In this document: positions 54,843 to 63,341 of the stretch, in pieces
Layout: each line of letters begins with the position of its first letter
How positions within the stretch are numbered: the first letter of the stretch is position 1
Assembly (NCBI GenBank): GCA_000720845.1
Contig: JODU01000013.1
Span: 62,001-126,000 of the forward strand
DNA length: 64,000 nt
Direction of reading: 5' to 3'
Source: Kitasatospora aureofaciens
GTDB taxonomy: Bacteria > Actinomycetota > Actinomycetes > Streptomycetales > Streptomycetaceae
Notes under the pieces: model-generated
What the model was told of the DNA's origin: nothing
What the model saw: only the letters and a program-made list of their open reading frames with translations
Database searches by the model: none
Program-made: the position numbers and the translations under genes

Positions 54843-55529
54843 TCACCCGGCGGCGGGCAGCGCGGCGCCCACGGCCCGGTGGACGGCCCGGGCCAGCCGG
54901 GCGCCCCACTCGGACCGGGGGCCCGCGAAGACGTGCACGTCCTCGCCGTCGCGCGGGGCCCGGACGGCGACGCACACCGCGTCCGTGGGGGTTCCGGAGC
55001 AGTCGAGACCGGCGTCGAGCAGCGCCTGGACCTTGGCCTCGGTCACCGTCATCACCGCGTTGACCAGGGCGGCGTCGCTCAGTGCGACGGGCAGCGCGGC
55101 GACGATGTTGATCGTTCCGGGCGGGACGGCCCCGGCGGCGCACTCCTCGGGCGCCGCCGCCCAGCCTCGTACCGAGACGCCGGCGGTCGCCACGGCCTCC
55201 GCGCCGCCGTCCCGTGCCCGGCCGTGGGCGGACACGTCGGCGGCGGTCAGCAGGCCCACGCCGGGGCCGCGGGCGCCGGCGGCACGTGCCAGGCCGGCCA
55301 GGTGCCGTGCGGGGTCGGTGCGCCGGTAGCCGTGGGCGACCTGGGCGTTGAGCACCCACGCGCGCTCGCCGATCCCGCCGCCCAGCACCGCGCTGCTGAC
55401 CATCCGCCAGCCCGGCCCCGGGCGCCACAGCAGGGCACCCAGCCGTTCGCCGTCCTCCACCCGCCTCAGGTGTTCCGGGTCCGGCGGGCGGGCGGCCCCG
55501 GTGCGGGACGGCGGCAGGAGGGCGGGCAC
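54843..55529 (-). CDS. cbiZ: Adenosylcobinamide amidohydrolase (CbiZ-like)
   Basis: A 228-residue protein of the CbiZ family. The pattern WRMVSSAVLGGGIGERAWVL, then NIVAALPVALSDAALVNAVM, TVTEAKVQALLDAG and TPTDAVCVAV matches the family as I know it. CbiZ removes the aminopropanol from adenosylcobinamide so that scavenged corrinoids can be remade into cobalamin. No other cobalamin gene and no cobalamin riboswitch box was found in the flanking sequence. ATG or GTG at 55529 lies close to the STAS-like gene divergent from it. Confidence 0.82.
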   Translation of the reverse strand: MPALLPPSRTGAARPPDPEHLRRVEDGERLGALLWRPGPGWRMVSSAVLGGGIGERAWVLNAQVAHGYRRTDPARHLAGLARAAGARGPGVGLLTAADVSAHGRARDGGAEAVATAGVSVRGWAAAPEECAAGAVPPGTINIVAALPVALSDAALVNAVMTVTEAKVQALLDAGLDCSGTPTDAVCVAVRAPRDGEDVHVFAGPRSEWGARLARAVHRAVGAALPAAG

Positions 55530-55703
55530 GGGGCGGGCTCCCAGCGGTGATCGGCGAAGGTCGGAGGCGGACCGGACGATCGTACTCAGTGCCGGTGTCC
55601 CGGCCGCCGCCGGACCGGTCGGGCGCGGGGCGCGTTGCGGAGCCGGATCAGGGCACCTTCACTGAACACAACTTCGCCGCCAGGCGACGGATCGGAGGCC
55701 GCG

Positions 55704-56054
55704 ATGCTGTCCCACACCCTGGAGCATGGGGTCCTGGTCATCACGGTGGACCAGGACCCGGGGATCGCCGGGCGGGCCACGCTGACCACGCACATCACCA
55801 ACCTGGTCGACGCCCATCAGCCGACCCCCGTCGTCATCGTCCTGACCGAGCGGGCGGGCGGCCATGCCGCGGTCAGCGCGGTGCTCCGGGCGCATCAGTG
55901 GTGCGGGCGGCTCGGTGTCCTGATGTCCGTGGTGACGCACAGCGCGCCGGTCCGGCGGCTGCTGGAGGACAACGCCGACACCTCGGGTCCGCGCCTGGTG
56001 GTGCACGCCCGCGTCGACACCGCGATCAGCACCGCGTTCACCGCGGCGGCCTAA
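55704..56054 (+). CDS. STAS-like (anti-sigma factor antagonist-like) protein
   Basis: A 116-residue protein. The order of strands and helices, HTLEHGVLVITVDQDPG, RATLTTHITNLVDAHQPTPV and VIVLTERAGG, and the late CGRLGVLMSVVTHSAPVRRLL resemble STAS-domain anti-sigma antagonists, but the phosphorylatable serine after the VIVL strand is not evident, as it reads LTERAGGHAAVSAVL. It may be a divergent family member. ATG 55704 has GGAGG six bases upstream. Confidence 0.65.
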   Translation: MLSHTLEHGVLVITVDQDPGIAGRATLTTHITNLVDAHQPTPVVIVLTERAGGHAAVSAVLRAHQWCGRLGVLMSVVTHSAPVRRLLEDNADTSGPRLVVHARVDTAISTAFTAAA

Positions 56055-56102
56055 CGCCCCTACCGGAGTTCCGCGGCGGGCCGTCGGCGGCCGCGGACGC
56101 CG

Positions 56103-57299
56103 CTACTGCCGTCCGAGCCAGAGGTCGGGGCCGAAGACCTCGTAGTGGACGGCCTCGGCGGGCACGCCGCGGCGCAGCAGGTCGCCGCGGACCGCGCGCA
56201 TGAAGGGCACCGGGCCGCAGAGGTAGGCCGTGAGGTTCTCGGGCAGGTCGAGGCCGGTGAGGTCGGCGCGGCCGGCGGACGCCTCCGGCGCCCGGTCGCC
56301 GGGCTCCTCGTACCACAGGTGGAGCCGGGCGTCGGGCAGCGCGCGCACCAGGTCGAGCTGCTCCTGCCGGTGGGCGTGGTCCTCGGGGGTGCGGTCGGCG
56401 TGCACGACGGTCACCGGGCGGGTGGAGCCGGTGGCGGCCAGGTGGTCGAGCATGGCGAGGATCGGGGTGACGCCGATGCCGGCGGAGGCCAGCAGCAGCG
56501 GGCCGCCGTGCTCCGCCAGGGCCAGGTCGCCGGCCGGCAGCGACACGCTGAGCACATCGCCCTTGCGGGCGTTCGCGTGCAGCCAGGAGGAGACCTCGCC
56601 GTCCGGCTGCCCGTCGGCCCGGACGCGCTTGACGGTGATGCGCAGGCCGGAACGGCCGGGCGCGGCGGACAGGCTGTACTGGCGGATCTGCCGGGCGCCG
56701 TCGGGCAGTTCGACCTGGACGCTGACGTACTGGCCCGGCTGGAAGGGTGCGACGGGACGCTCGTCGGCCGGGCCCAGGACGAGGGAGACCGCCTCCGCGC
56801 TCTCCTCGACCCGGTCGACGATCTCCATGGGGCGCCAGACGTCGCCGTCCGCGACGCCCTTGCGCGCGTAGAGCCGCGCCTCCAGGGCGATGAGCGCGTT
56901 GGCCATCAGCCAGTAGACCTCGTCCCAGGCCCGGGCGACCTCGGGGGTGACGGCGTCGCCGAGCACGTCGACGACGGCGGCCATGAGGTGCCGGTGGACG
57001 ATCACGTACTGGTCGGAGGTGATGCCGAGTGAGGCGTGCTTGTGCGATATGCGCGAGAGCATCACGTCGGCGCGTTCGTCCGGGTTCTCCAGCAGCAGGC
57101 CGGCGAACGCGGCGACGGAGCCCGCCAGGGCGCGCTGCTGCTCACCGTTGGCCTGGTTCCCGCGGTTGAACAGGTCCCGCAGCAGTTCGGGGTGGGCGTC
57201 GAAGAGCTTGCGGTAGAACAGGTCGGCGATGTCACCGATGGCCGCTCCGACGGCGGGGAGAGTGGCTCGGACCACGGGAACGGACTGTTCGGAGAGCAC
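56103..57299 (-). CDS. hmp: Flavohaemoglobin (nitric oxide dioxygenase)
   Basis: A 398-residue flavohaemoprotein. Residues 1-140 are the globin domain with Tyr29 (LFYRKLF) and the proximal His86 of RISHKHASLG; residues 150-260 are the FAD domain (RQYSLSAAP) and 265-398 the NAD domain (LLASAGIGVTPILAML, YLCGPVPFMRAV). It oxidises nitric oxide to nitrate with O2 and NAD(P)H. The start has an NsrR box 12-34 bases upstream, so it is repressed by NsrR and released by NO. nsrR is the next gene upstream on the same strand. Confidence 0.95.
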   Translation of the reverse strand: MLSEQSVPVVRATLPAVGAAIGDIADLFYRKLFDAHPELLRDLFNRGNQANGEQQRALAGSVAAFAGLLLENPDERADVMLSRISHKHASLGITSDQYVIVHRHLMAAVVDVLGDAVTPEVARAWDEVYWLMANALIALEARLYARKGVADGDVWRPMEIVDRVEESAEAVSLVLGPADERPVAPFQPGQYVSVQVELPDGARQIRQYSLSAAPGRSGLRITVKRVRADGQPDGEVSSWLHANARKGDVLSVSLPAGDLALAEHGGPLLLASAGIGVTPILAMLDHLAATGSTRPVTVVHADRTPEDHAHRQEQLDLVRALPDARLHLWYEEPGDRAPEASAGRADLTGLDLPENLTAYLCGPVPFMRAVRGDLLRRGVPAEAVHYEVFGPDLWLGRQ

Positions 57300-57310
57300 A
57301 GCGACTCCTT

Positions 57311-57333
57311 AATTGGTAGATGAGATTCGTGTT
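57311..57333 (-). promoter_or_regulatory. NsrR box upstream of hmp
   Basis: A 23-bp dyad, two 11-bp arms around one base. Read on the minus strand it begins AACACGAATCTCATCTACC, matching the NsrR site reported for hmpA1 of S. coelicolor at nearly all positions. It sits just upstream of the hmp start. Confidence 0.85.
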
Positions 57334-57372
57334 TTAGGTCACGGCTCGGCATTGCCGCCGGGGCGCCGGCCG

Positions 57373-57819
57373 TCACCCCGGAGTGCGGTCGGTCAGGCCG
57401 ATCAGGACCGGGCCGGTCGGTGAGGCCACCAGGTCGGACACGGTCAGCGGGTCGAGCGCGGCGTAGAACGCCTCCTGGGCGTCGCGGAGCGCTCCGCGCA
57501 GCCGGCAGGCCCCGCGCAACGGGCACGGACTGTCGCCCTCGCAGTCGACCACCTCGGCATCGCCTTCGAGTTCGCGCACCAGCCAGCCCACCGAGGCATG
57601 CCGCCCCAGGTCGGTCAGGGTCAGCCCGCCCCCGCGACCGCGCCGCGCCTCCACCACGCCGAGGTGCTGCAGGCGGGTGATGGCCTTCGCCGCGTGGCTG
57701 TACGGCACACCGACGACCTCGGCCACCTCTCGGGTGGCCAGGGGTTCGTCACCGTCTCTCACCACCGCCAGGCGCATGACCGAACGCAGCGCCAGGTCGG
57801 TGAACTTCGTCAGCCGCAC
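57373..57819 (-). CDS. nsrR: NsrR, Rrf2-family nitric oxide-sensing repressor
   Basis: A 148-residue Rrf2-family regulator: HTH FTDLALRSVMRLAVV, EVVGVPYSHAAKAITRLQHL and wing GRGGGLTLTD. Cysteines at residues 93, 99 and 105 (DCEGDSPCPLRGAC) are the Fe-S cluster ligands, at the same positions reported for S. coelicolor NsrR. NO destroys or nitrosylates the cluster and lifts repression of hmp genes. It lies 73 bases upstream of the hmp start on the same strand. Confidence 0.93.
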   Translation of the reverse strand: MRLTKFTDLALRSVMRLAVVRDGDEPLATREVAEVVGVPYSHAAKAITRLQHLGVVEARRGRGGGLTLTDLGRHASVGWLVRELEGDAEVVDCEGDSPCPLRGACRLRGALRDAQEAFYAALDPLTVSDLVASPTGPVLIGLTDRTPG

Positions 57820-57833
57820 ACCGGGACGCTATC

Positions 57834-57851
57834 AAATACGCATGCTAGGTT
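57834..57851 (-). promoter_or_regulatory. Possible second NsrR-like site upstream of nsrR
   Basis: CAAATACGCATGCTAGGT, AT-rich and roughly dyadic around CGCATG, lies 15-32 bases upstream of the nsrR start. It matches the NsrR consensus only loosely and could mean autoregulation. Confidence 0.3.
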
Positions 57852-57968
57852 CGCCTTTACCCGCGCGGTCCGCCCTGTGCGGTGCGTCACTGGACGCCCG
57901 CACCCGGGACGGGCCGCTCGACGGGGCGGGGGAACGGCACGATCGGGCACACGGAACGGCGGCACCTG

Positions 57969-58409
57969 ATGACAGCGGAGGACGGCGACTTCCGGGGCAC
58001 GGCGGGTCCTGCCCTCCCCCGGGTGCTGTGCGACACGGCGGAACTCCTCTCCCTGGGGGGCGACGCGCCGGCCGGTGCCCTGTGGAAGCTCGCGGAACCG
58101 GGACGGCAGCTCGACGCCAACGTCGTCCGCCTCCCCGCCGGGGGCCGGGTGGGCACCCACACCGAGCCCGACCTCGACGTCCTGCTCCTCGTCCTCGACG
58201 GCGCGGCCCGCCTCGACTCCAGCGACGGCGAGCACCCGCTGCGCGCGGGCGTCCTGACCTGGCTGCCGCACGGCTCGGCCCGGGAGGTCCTCGCCGGGCC
58301 GGACGGGGTGACGTACCTGACCGTGCACCGCCGGCGTCCCGGCATGCGCATCCAGCCCCCCGAGGCCGCCGACCGGCTGAGGCGGTCCCTCGGCGGCGAC
58401 GGCGCCTGA
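57969..58409 (+). CDS. Cupin-domain protein
   Basis: A 146-residue protein with one cupin barrel in residues 50-125: VVRLPAGGRVGTHTEPDLDV, then LLLVLDGAARLDS and AGVLTWLPHGSAREVLAG, the family's two motifs with histidine and glutamate ligands. It may bind a metal; no enzyme activity can be assigned. It is divergent from nsrR with 149 bp between starts, and a cupin beside nsrR/hmp might act in NO or redox stress. ATG 57969 (MTAEDGDFRG) is used. It ends 5 bases before the convergent MFS-USP gene. Confidence 0.8.
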   Translation: MTAEDGDFRGTAGPALPRVLCDTAELLSLGGDAPAGALWKLAEPGRQLDANVVRLPAGGRVGTHTEPDLDVLLLVLDGAARLDSSDGEHPLRAGVLTWLPHGSAREVLAGPDGVTYLTVHRRRPGMRIQPPEAADRLRRSLGGDGA

Positions 58410-58414
58410 ACCGC

Positions 58415-60136
58415 TCACCGTGTCTCGGAACGCAGCTCCGTGAGGGACCGTGCCGTCAGGGGGCGCGGTTCCGCGTCGGGGTCGACGAGGACGACGGTGC
58501 AGGTGGCCGCGTGGGTGAGGGCGCTGGTGAAGCTGCCGTCGGCGAACTGGGTCAGCGGACCGCGCGGGGAGCGCCCGACCGCGACCGTGCGGGCCCCGAC
58601 CTCGGCTGCGTGCCGGGCCAGGACGCGGCCCGCCGCGGCGTGGTCGCCGACGCCGGTGAGGATGTGGCCGGTCGCGGCCACACCGAGGCCGCCCAGCCGG
58701 TCGAGGTGCGCGGTGACGGCGGCCTCCGCCTCGGCTTCGGTCTCGGTGTCGGCGGCCTGTTCCTCGACGACGGCGGTCTGCCGTACGTGGACGACGTCGA
58801 GCGGGCTCCTGGTGTCGCGGGCGAGGCGTGCCGCGGCGTCCACCACCGCGGCCGCCTCGCGGTGGGCGCCGACGGCCACCACCACGGGCGGCGCGTCGGT
58901 CGTGGCCGGGGCGCCGACGGGGGTCAGCGTCGGGGACACGGGCTCCTTCTCGCCGGTGTCCGTCTCGGCCCGACGCAGCAGCCGGTGCCCGCCGGCCAGG
59001 ACCGGGATGGCGAGGAGGAAGGTGGCGGCACCGAGGTAGAAGGGGACGCTCAGGTCGGTGGCGTCGGCGAGCTTGCCTGCGACGTACGGGGCAAGTCCGC
59101 CGCCGATGAAGCGCAGGAAGCCGTACGCGGAGGAGGCCACGGGGCGCTCGACCGGCGAGACGAGCATGACGGCCTGGGTGGTGAGGGTGTTGTTGATGCC
59201 GATGAAGGCGCCACTGACGATGACCGCGACGATGACGGTGGTGGGGTCCGTGACACCGGCGGCTATGACGGCCATGACGATGCCGAGGCCGAGGAGGTTG
59301 GCGTAGAGGACGGGCGCGGTGCCGTAGCGGGCCTGGAGCCGGGGCGCGAAGAAGACGCTGAAGGCGGCGACCAGCAGGCCCCAGGCGGTGAAGACCAGGC
59401 CCAGCTCGTGGGCGTCCAGCTCCATCGGGTACGGGGCGTAGCCGAGCATGGTGAAGAAGCCCCAGTTGTACAGCAGGGCCATGATGCCCATGGTCAGCAG
59501 GCCGCGATGGCGCAGGGCCTTCAGGGGGGCGAGCGGTGAGGTGACCCGCTCGGGCCTGGGCAGGTCGGGGACGAAGGCGAGGGTGGCGACCAGGGCGACG
59601 GCCATCAGGGCGGCGACGCCGAAGAACGGGCCGCGCCAGCTGATGCCGCCCAGTTCGCCGCCGAGCAGCGGGCCGACGGCGATACCGAGGCCCAGGGCGG
59701 TCTCGTAGAGGATGATCGCGCCGCTGAAGCCGCCGCTGGCGGAGGCCACGATGACCGCGAGGGAGGTGGCGATGAACAGGGCGTTGCCCAGTCCCCATCC
59801 GGCCCGGAAGCCGACGATGCCGTTGATGGAGTCGGTGGCGCCGGCCAGCGCGGCGAAGACGACGATGACGGCGAGGCCGGTGACCAGGGTCCGCTTGGCA
59901 CCGATGCGGCTGGAGACCCAGCCGACGAAGAGCATGGCGACGGCGGTGACGATCAGGTAGCTGCTGAACAGCAGGGAGACCTGGCTGGGGGTGGCGTCGA
60001 GGCTGTCGGCCAGGGCCGGCAGGATCGGGTCCACCAGGCCGATGCCCATGAACGAGATGACGCAGGCGAAGGCGACGGCCCAGACGGCCTTGGGCTGCCG
60101 GAAGGGGCCGGCGGCCTTTCCACGGGGTGCACTCAT
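58415..60136 (-). CDS. MFS transporter fused to a C-terminal universal stress protein domain
   Basis: A 573-residue fusion. Residues 1-405 are a 12-helix MFS domain (GIGLVDPILPALADSLDATP, FVGWVSSRIGAKRTLVTG, drug-efflux style). Residues about 425-560 are a soluble UspA-like domain: PPVVVAVGAHREAAAVVDAA, SPLDVVHVRQ, and AVGRSPRGPLTQFADGSF then HAATCTVVLVDP, the usual Rossmann order with a weak nucleotide loop. A linker of about 20 residues joins them. Universal stress domains bind nucleotides and could sense energy state for the transporter. It overlaps the MarR gene by 4 bases (ATGA), so the MarR protein probably controls it. Confidence 0.85.
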   Translation of the reverse strand: MSAPRGKAAGPFRQPKAVWAVAFACVISFMGIGLVDPILPALADSLDATPSQVSLLFSSYLIVTAVAMLFVGWVSSRIGAKRTLVTGLAVIVVFAALAGATDSINGIVGFRAGWGLGNALFIATSLAVIVASASGGFSGAIILYETALGLGIAVGPLLGGELGGISWRGPFFGVAALMAVALVATLAFVPDLPRPERVTSPLAPLKALRHRGLLTMGIMALLYNWGFFTMLGYAPYPMELDAHELGLVFTAWGLLVAAFSVFFAPRLQARYGTAPVLYANLLGLGIVMAVIAAGVTDPTTVIVAVIVSGAFIGINNTLTTQAVMLVSPVERPVASSAYGFLRFIGGGLAPYVAGKLADATDLSVPFYLGAATFLLAIPVLAGGHRLLRRAETDTGEKEPVSPTLTPVGAPATTDAPPVVVAVGAHREAAAVVDAAARLARDTRSPLDVVHVRQTAVVEEQAADTETEAEAEAAVTAHLDRLGGLGVAATGHILTGVGDHAAAGRVLARHAAEVGARTVAVGRSPRGPLTQFADGSFTSALTHAATCTVVLVDPDAEPRPLTARSLTELRSETR

Positions 60137-60642
60137 GCGCGGTCTTCCTCCGAGGGGTGCGGACGGTTGCGGATGACCCGGGCCAGGGCCGGCAGCGCGG
60201 TGGCGGTGGCCTGCCGCTCCGGCCCGGTCATGTCCTCCATGAGCTGCCGGAGCGCCCGGGCACGCTCGGCGCGCCGCGCGGCCAGGACCTCGGCTCCGGT
60301 AGGCGTCACCGCCACGAGCACGCCGCGACCGTCGCTCGCGTCTGCGGTGCGCCGGACCAGGCCCGCGCGTGCCAGCCGCGTGACGAGCTGGGTCATGTTC
60401 GGCTGGGAGACGCCCTCGGCCCGGGCCAGCTCGGTCAGCCGCCGGGGGCCCTCGCGGCTCAGCCTGGCCAGCGTCGAGGAGGCGGCCGTGCTCAGACCGC
60501 CGGTCCGGGCGCTCTGCCGCACGTACCGGACCAACTCCTCCACGGCGATGATCAGGTCGTCGGGGGCCGCGTCCGGGTCGATCCGGTGCGGGGCGTTCCG
60601 GCCGGGGCCCTCCGTCGGCGCATCCATAAGCGCATGATGCAT
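60133..60642 (-). CDS. MarR-family transcriptional regulator
   Basis: A 169-residue MarR protein. The winged helix sits in residues 55-120: STLARLSREGPRRLTELARA, GVSQPNMTQLVTRLARAGLV, RTADASDGRGVLVAVTPTG with the family RxxDxxDxR wing. It is co-transcribed with the MFS-USP gene through a 4-base overlap, so it is likely a repressor of its own efflux operon. The start is ATG 60642 or ATG 60627 (MDAPTEGPGR). A CAT..ATG-type short dyad (ACATCTAAATG, minus strand near 60650) lies just upstream and may be the operator. Confidence 0.92.
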   Translation of the reverse strand: MHHALMDAPTEGPGRNAPHRIDPDAAPDDLIIAVEELVRYVRQSARTGGLSTAASSTLARLSREGPRRLTELARAEGVSQPNMTQLVTRLARAGLVRRTADASDGRGVLVAVTPTGAEVLAARRAERARALRQLMEDMTGPERQATATALPALARVIRNRPHPSEEDRA

Positions 60643-60782
60643 TTAGATGTAACGTGAAACAAGATGCCCCGCGGCGGCCTCTCCGCGTCCCCGTGGCGTG
60701 CAAGCCGAACACCGCGTGGGGCGTTTGCTTCCCATCCCTCGGGTAACTCCGGCATTCCGGACACCGATCCCCGGGAGTCGCC

Positions 60783-61187
60783 ATGTGGAAGCGCAAGGGC
60801 AGGAAGGACCGCCGGGCCGCCGAGCCGGTCCCCATGGAGCTGTGCGACCTGTGTGCCAGGGTCTTCCCCGCGGACGAGTCCGTGAGCGGCTATGTGCCGG
60901 ACTCCTCCTCGGTGCACGCCACCAACGAGTGGTTCGACGGGCTGCGGCTCATCACCACGTGCTCCGACGAGCACTTCGACGTGATCAAGGACGGGTACGC
61001 GCACCGGCCCTTCGTGGACGAGGAGCTGTGGGCGGCGAAGCTGACCCGGGCCCTGACCACCGGCCCGCCGGCCCTGTCGATGGACCAGCTCGGGTGCCGG
61101 ACGGGCCTCCAGGAGCCCCAGATACGCGCGGCCGTCGCCTGGCACAACGAGCGGATGCGGGAGGCACAGGAGCGCAGCGACCCCTGA
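60783..61187 (+). CDS. Hypothetical CxxC protein
   Basis: A 134-residue protein. After a Lys/Arg-rich start (MWKRKGRKDRR) it has LCDLCARVFP and then TCSDEHFDV, a C-x2-C ... C-x4-H arrangement suited to one metal ion. The rest is helical (IRAAVAWHNERMREAQ). I recall no named family; conserved hypothetical in Streptomyces is likely. The gene is flanked by a MarR gene on one side and the enolase-superfamily gene on the other. Confidence 0.7.
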   Translation: MWKRKGRKDRRAAEPVPMELCDLCARVFPADESVSGYVPDSSSVHATNEWFDGLRLITTCSDEHFDVIKDGYAHRPFVDEELWAAKLTRALTTGPPALSMDQLGCRTGLQEPQIRAAVAWHNERMREAQERSDP

Positions 61188-61205
61188 GGCCGGCGAGCCC
61201 TGCGG

Positions 61206-62363
61206 TCAGTGCGGAGGACGGACTCCGTGCACCCGGTAGGGCTCCGCGTCGGCCCACCTGACGTCCAGGCCGAGACCGGGCCGCGAGGTGTCGGGGCGCA
61301 GGGCCCCGCCCTCGGGCGACAGGGTGCCGTCGAACAGCAGCCGCTCGACGCGCACGTGGTCGTGGAAGTACTCCAGGTGCCTCAGCCGGCGCACGGCGCA
61401 GAAGACGTGGGCGGACACCGCGGGCGCGCAGTGCGCGGACAGGTCGAGGTGCCGGACGGCGGACAGACCGGCGACCTCCAGCACGCCGGTGACCCCGCCG
61501 CACCGGGTGACGTCGGCCTGGAGGCAGTCGACCGCGGGCCCCTCGGTCAGGTTGGCGAAGTCCTGCGCGGTGAAGGCGTACTCCCCCGCGGTGATCTCCA
61601 GCCGGGCCGGGCCCCGCTCGCGCAGCATCCGCAGCCCCTGGAGGTCGGCGGAGGAGACCGGTTCCTCGAACCAGCGCACGTCCCACTCGTCGCGGAACCG
61701 GTGCGCCCAGTACAGGGCCTCCTTGCGGCCGAGCGCCCCGTTGGCGTCGGTGAACAGCTCCGTGCCGTCGCCCACCGCCCGGCGTACGGCGGTCAGGCGG
61801 CGCGGGTCGGCGTCCGGTTCCCGTGACGTCTTCAGCTTCACGCGTCCGATGCCCTGCCGCACCCATCCGGCGAGCTGGTCGGTGAGGCGGTCCAGGGGGT
61901 AGTTGGTGAAGCCGCCGCTGCCGTAGACGGGCACCCGGTCGTGGTGGGCCGGCAGGAGCTGGACCAGCGGCAGTCCGAGCAGCCGCGCCTTGAGGTCCCA
62001 CAGCGCCACGTCGACGGCGGACCGGGCCATGGCCCCGGCGCCGGGCCGGCCGGCGTTGCGCATCGAAGCGCCCATCCGCTCCCACAGGGCGGGCGGCGAG
62101 GAGACGGGACTGCCCTCGACGACCGGCCTGAGCACGGAGTCCACGAAGGACGCCACCGAGACGTCCCCGTAGGTGTAGCCGAGTCCGGTGCTGCCGCCGG
62201 CGTGCACGCGCACCAGGACCACGGTCGTGGAGCCCCACTCCAGGGTGCCGTCCTGCTCGCGGCCCCCGGGGCCGTCGGTGGGGATCTCGAAGGCGTGCAC
62301 GTCGACCGCGTCGACCACGCACTCGTCCAGTGCCCTCGCTTCCGGGCCGGTCACCGACGCCAT
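61206..62363 (-). CDS. Enolase-superfamily enzyme, mandelate racemase-like
   Basis: A 385-residue protein of the mandelate racemase/muconate cycloisomerase group. The N-terminal capping domain runs to about residue 115. The catalytic KxK motif is in GRVKLKTSREP, metal ligands fall in LFTDANGA, WFEEPVSS and EITAGEYAF, and a later histidine lies in LDLSAHCAPAVS, the Asp/His dyad position of mandelate racemase. The family includes racemases and sugar-acid dehydratases. It is 14 kb from the benzoylformate operon, so a mandelate role is tempting but unproven. Convergent with the CxxC gene. Confidence 0.85.
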   Translation of the reverse strand: MASVTGPEARALDECVVDAVDVHAFEIPTDGPGGREQDGTLEWGSTTVVLVRVHAGGSTGLGYTYGDVSVASFVDSVLRPVVEGSPVSSPPALWERMGASMRNAGRPGAGAMARSAVDVALWDLKARLLGLPLVQLLPAHHDRVPVYGSGGFTNYPLDRLTDQLAGWVRQGIGRVKLKTSREPDADPRRLTAVRRAVGDGTELFTDANGALGRKEALYWAHRFRDEWDVRWFEEPVSSADLQGLRMLRERGPARLEITAGEYAFTAQDFANLTEGPAVDCLQADVTRCGGVTGVLEVAGLSAVRHLDLSAHCAPAVSAHVFCAVRRLRHLEYFHDHVRVERLLFDGTLSPEGGALRPDTSRPGLGLDVRWADAEPYRVHGVRPPH

Positions 62364-62517
62364 CGCGCACTCCCTCGCCCTCGCGTTCCCGGGCCGGTTC
62401 CCCGCGCCGACGGGTCCATGCGCGGGCCGTCCGGGTCAACCGACGTTTGTCCGGGTGCGGGCCGGGTCACTCAGTTCCCCGTCGCGAGCCATCGAAAGGA
62501 CGCCCGAGGAGCACCCT

Positions 62518-63321
62518 GTGAACCGGTTGTGGCGGCCGTTCCACCGTGCCTGGGACTGGTTGGCCGCGTCCGCCCTGGTCCGGCGCGGCCGGGACCTGGA
62601 GCTGATGCACAGGGCCATGGGCTTCGCCACCCTCGCCCTGGTCACGCTGGCGCCCCTGCTGATCGTGGTGGCCGCGGCCGACCCGCTGGGACGCGGGGGC
62701 TTCGCCTCGTGGCTGGCCGACGGCATGGGGCTGTCCGGGCGGTCGGCCAAGGTGCTGACCGACATCATCAGCCCGCCGACCAAGGTCGTCGGCACGACGA
62801 GCGTGTGGGGTGGAATCCTGCTCGGCGTGTTCGGCGTGTCCTTCGCGGCGAGCGTGCAGAACGGATACGAGCGCATCTGGGAACTGCCCTCCGGCCCGTG
62901 GCACCGCATCTGGCGCCAGATGACCTGGGTGATCATGCTGACCGCCTACCTCTACCAGGAGGTGCAGACGCGGACCGCGCTGCACGGTTCGGCGCGGATC
63001 GCGCTGTCGACCGCCGTCGGCATGCTGTTCTTCTGGTGGGGCCAGCACTTCCTGCTGGGCGGCCAGGTCCGCTGGCGCGACCTGCTGCCGGGGGCGTTCG
63101 CCACGATGGTGGGCCTGATCGGCCTGCGCGGCTTCTCGTACCTCTTCTTCACACCGCTGATCCTCGACAACGCCTTCAGCTACGGCGCGGTCGGCATCGT
63201 GCTGGTGGTGGAGTCCTGGCTGATCGGGGTCGGGTTCGTCGTCTTCGGCGGCGCGATGGTCGGGCACTGGTTCTGCGAGCACCACTGGTGGGCGCGGAAC
63301 ATCGACCGCAGGCCGGACTGA
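62518..63321 (+). CDS. YihY/BrkB-family membrane protein
   Basis: A 267-residue membrane protein with about six hydrophobic segments: AMGFATLALVTLAPLLIVVA, GGILLGVFGVSFAASVQNGY, MLFFWWGQHFLLGGQVRW, AVGIVLVVESWLIGVGFVVF. The layout (FATLALVTLAPLL, GAxATMVGLIGLR) is that of the YihY/BrkB (YhjD) family, proposed to carry lipid-linked or other substrates, though the role is unsettled. GAGGAG precedes GTG 62518. The next gene is convergent. Confidence 0.82.
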   Translation: MNRLWRPFHRAWDWLAASALVRRGRDLELMHRAMGFATLALVTLAPLLIVVAAADPLGRGGFASWLADGMGLSGRSAKVLTDIISPPTKVVGTTSVWGGILLGVFGVSFAASVQNGYERIWELPSGPWHRIWRQMTWVIMLTAYLYQEVQTRTALHGSARIALSTAVGMLFFWWGQHFLLGGQVRWRDLLPGAFATMVGLIGLRGFSYLFFTPLILDNAFSYGAVGIVLVVESWLIGVGFVVFGGAMVGHWFCEHHWWARNIDRRPD

Positions 63322-63341
63322 CGCGAGCACCCTCGGGTCCG

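Noticed and set aside
55530..55703. Cobalamin riboswitch between cbiZ and the STAS-like gene
   Set aside because: I looked for the conserved B12-box bases and found none on either strand.
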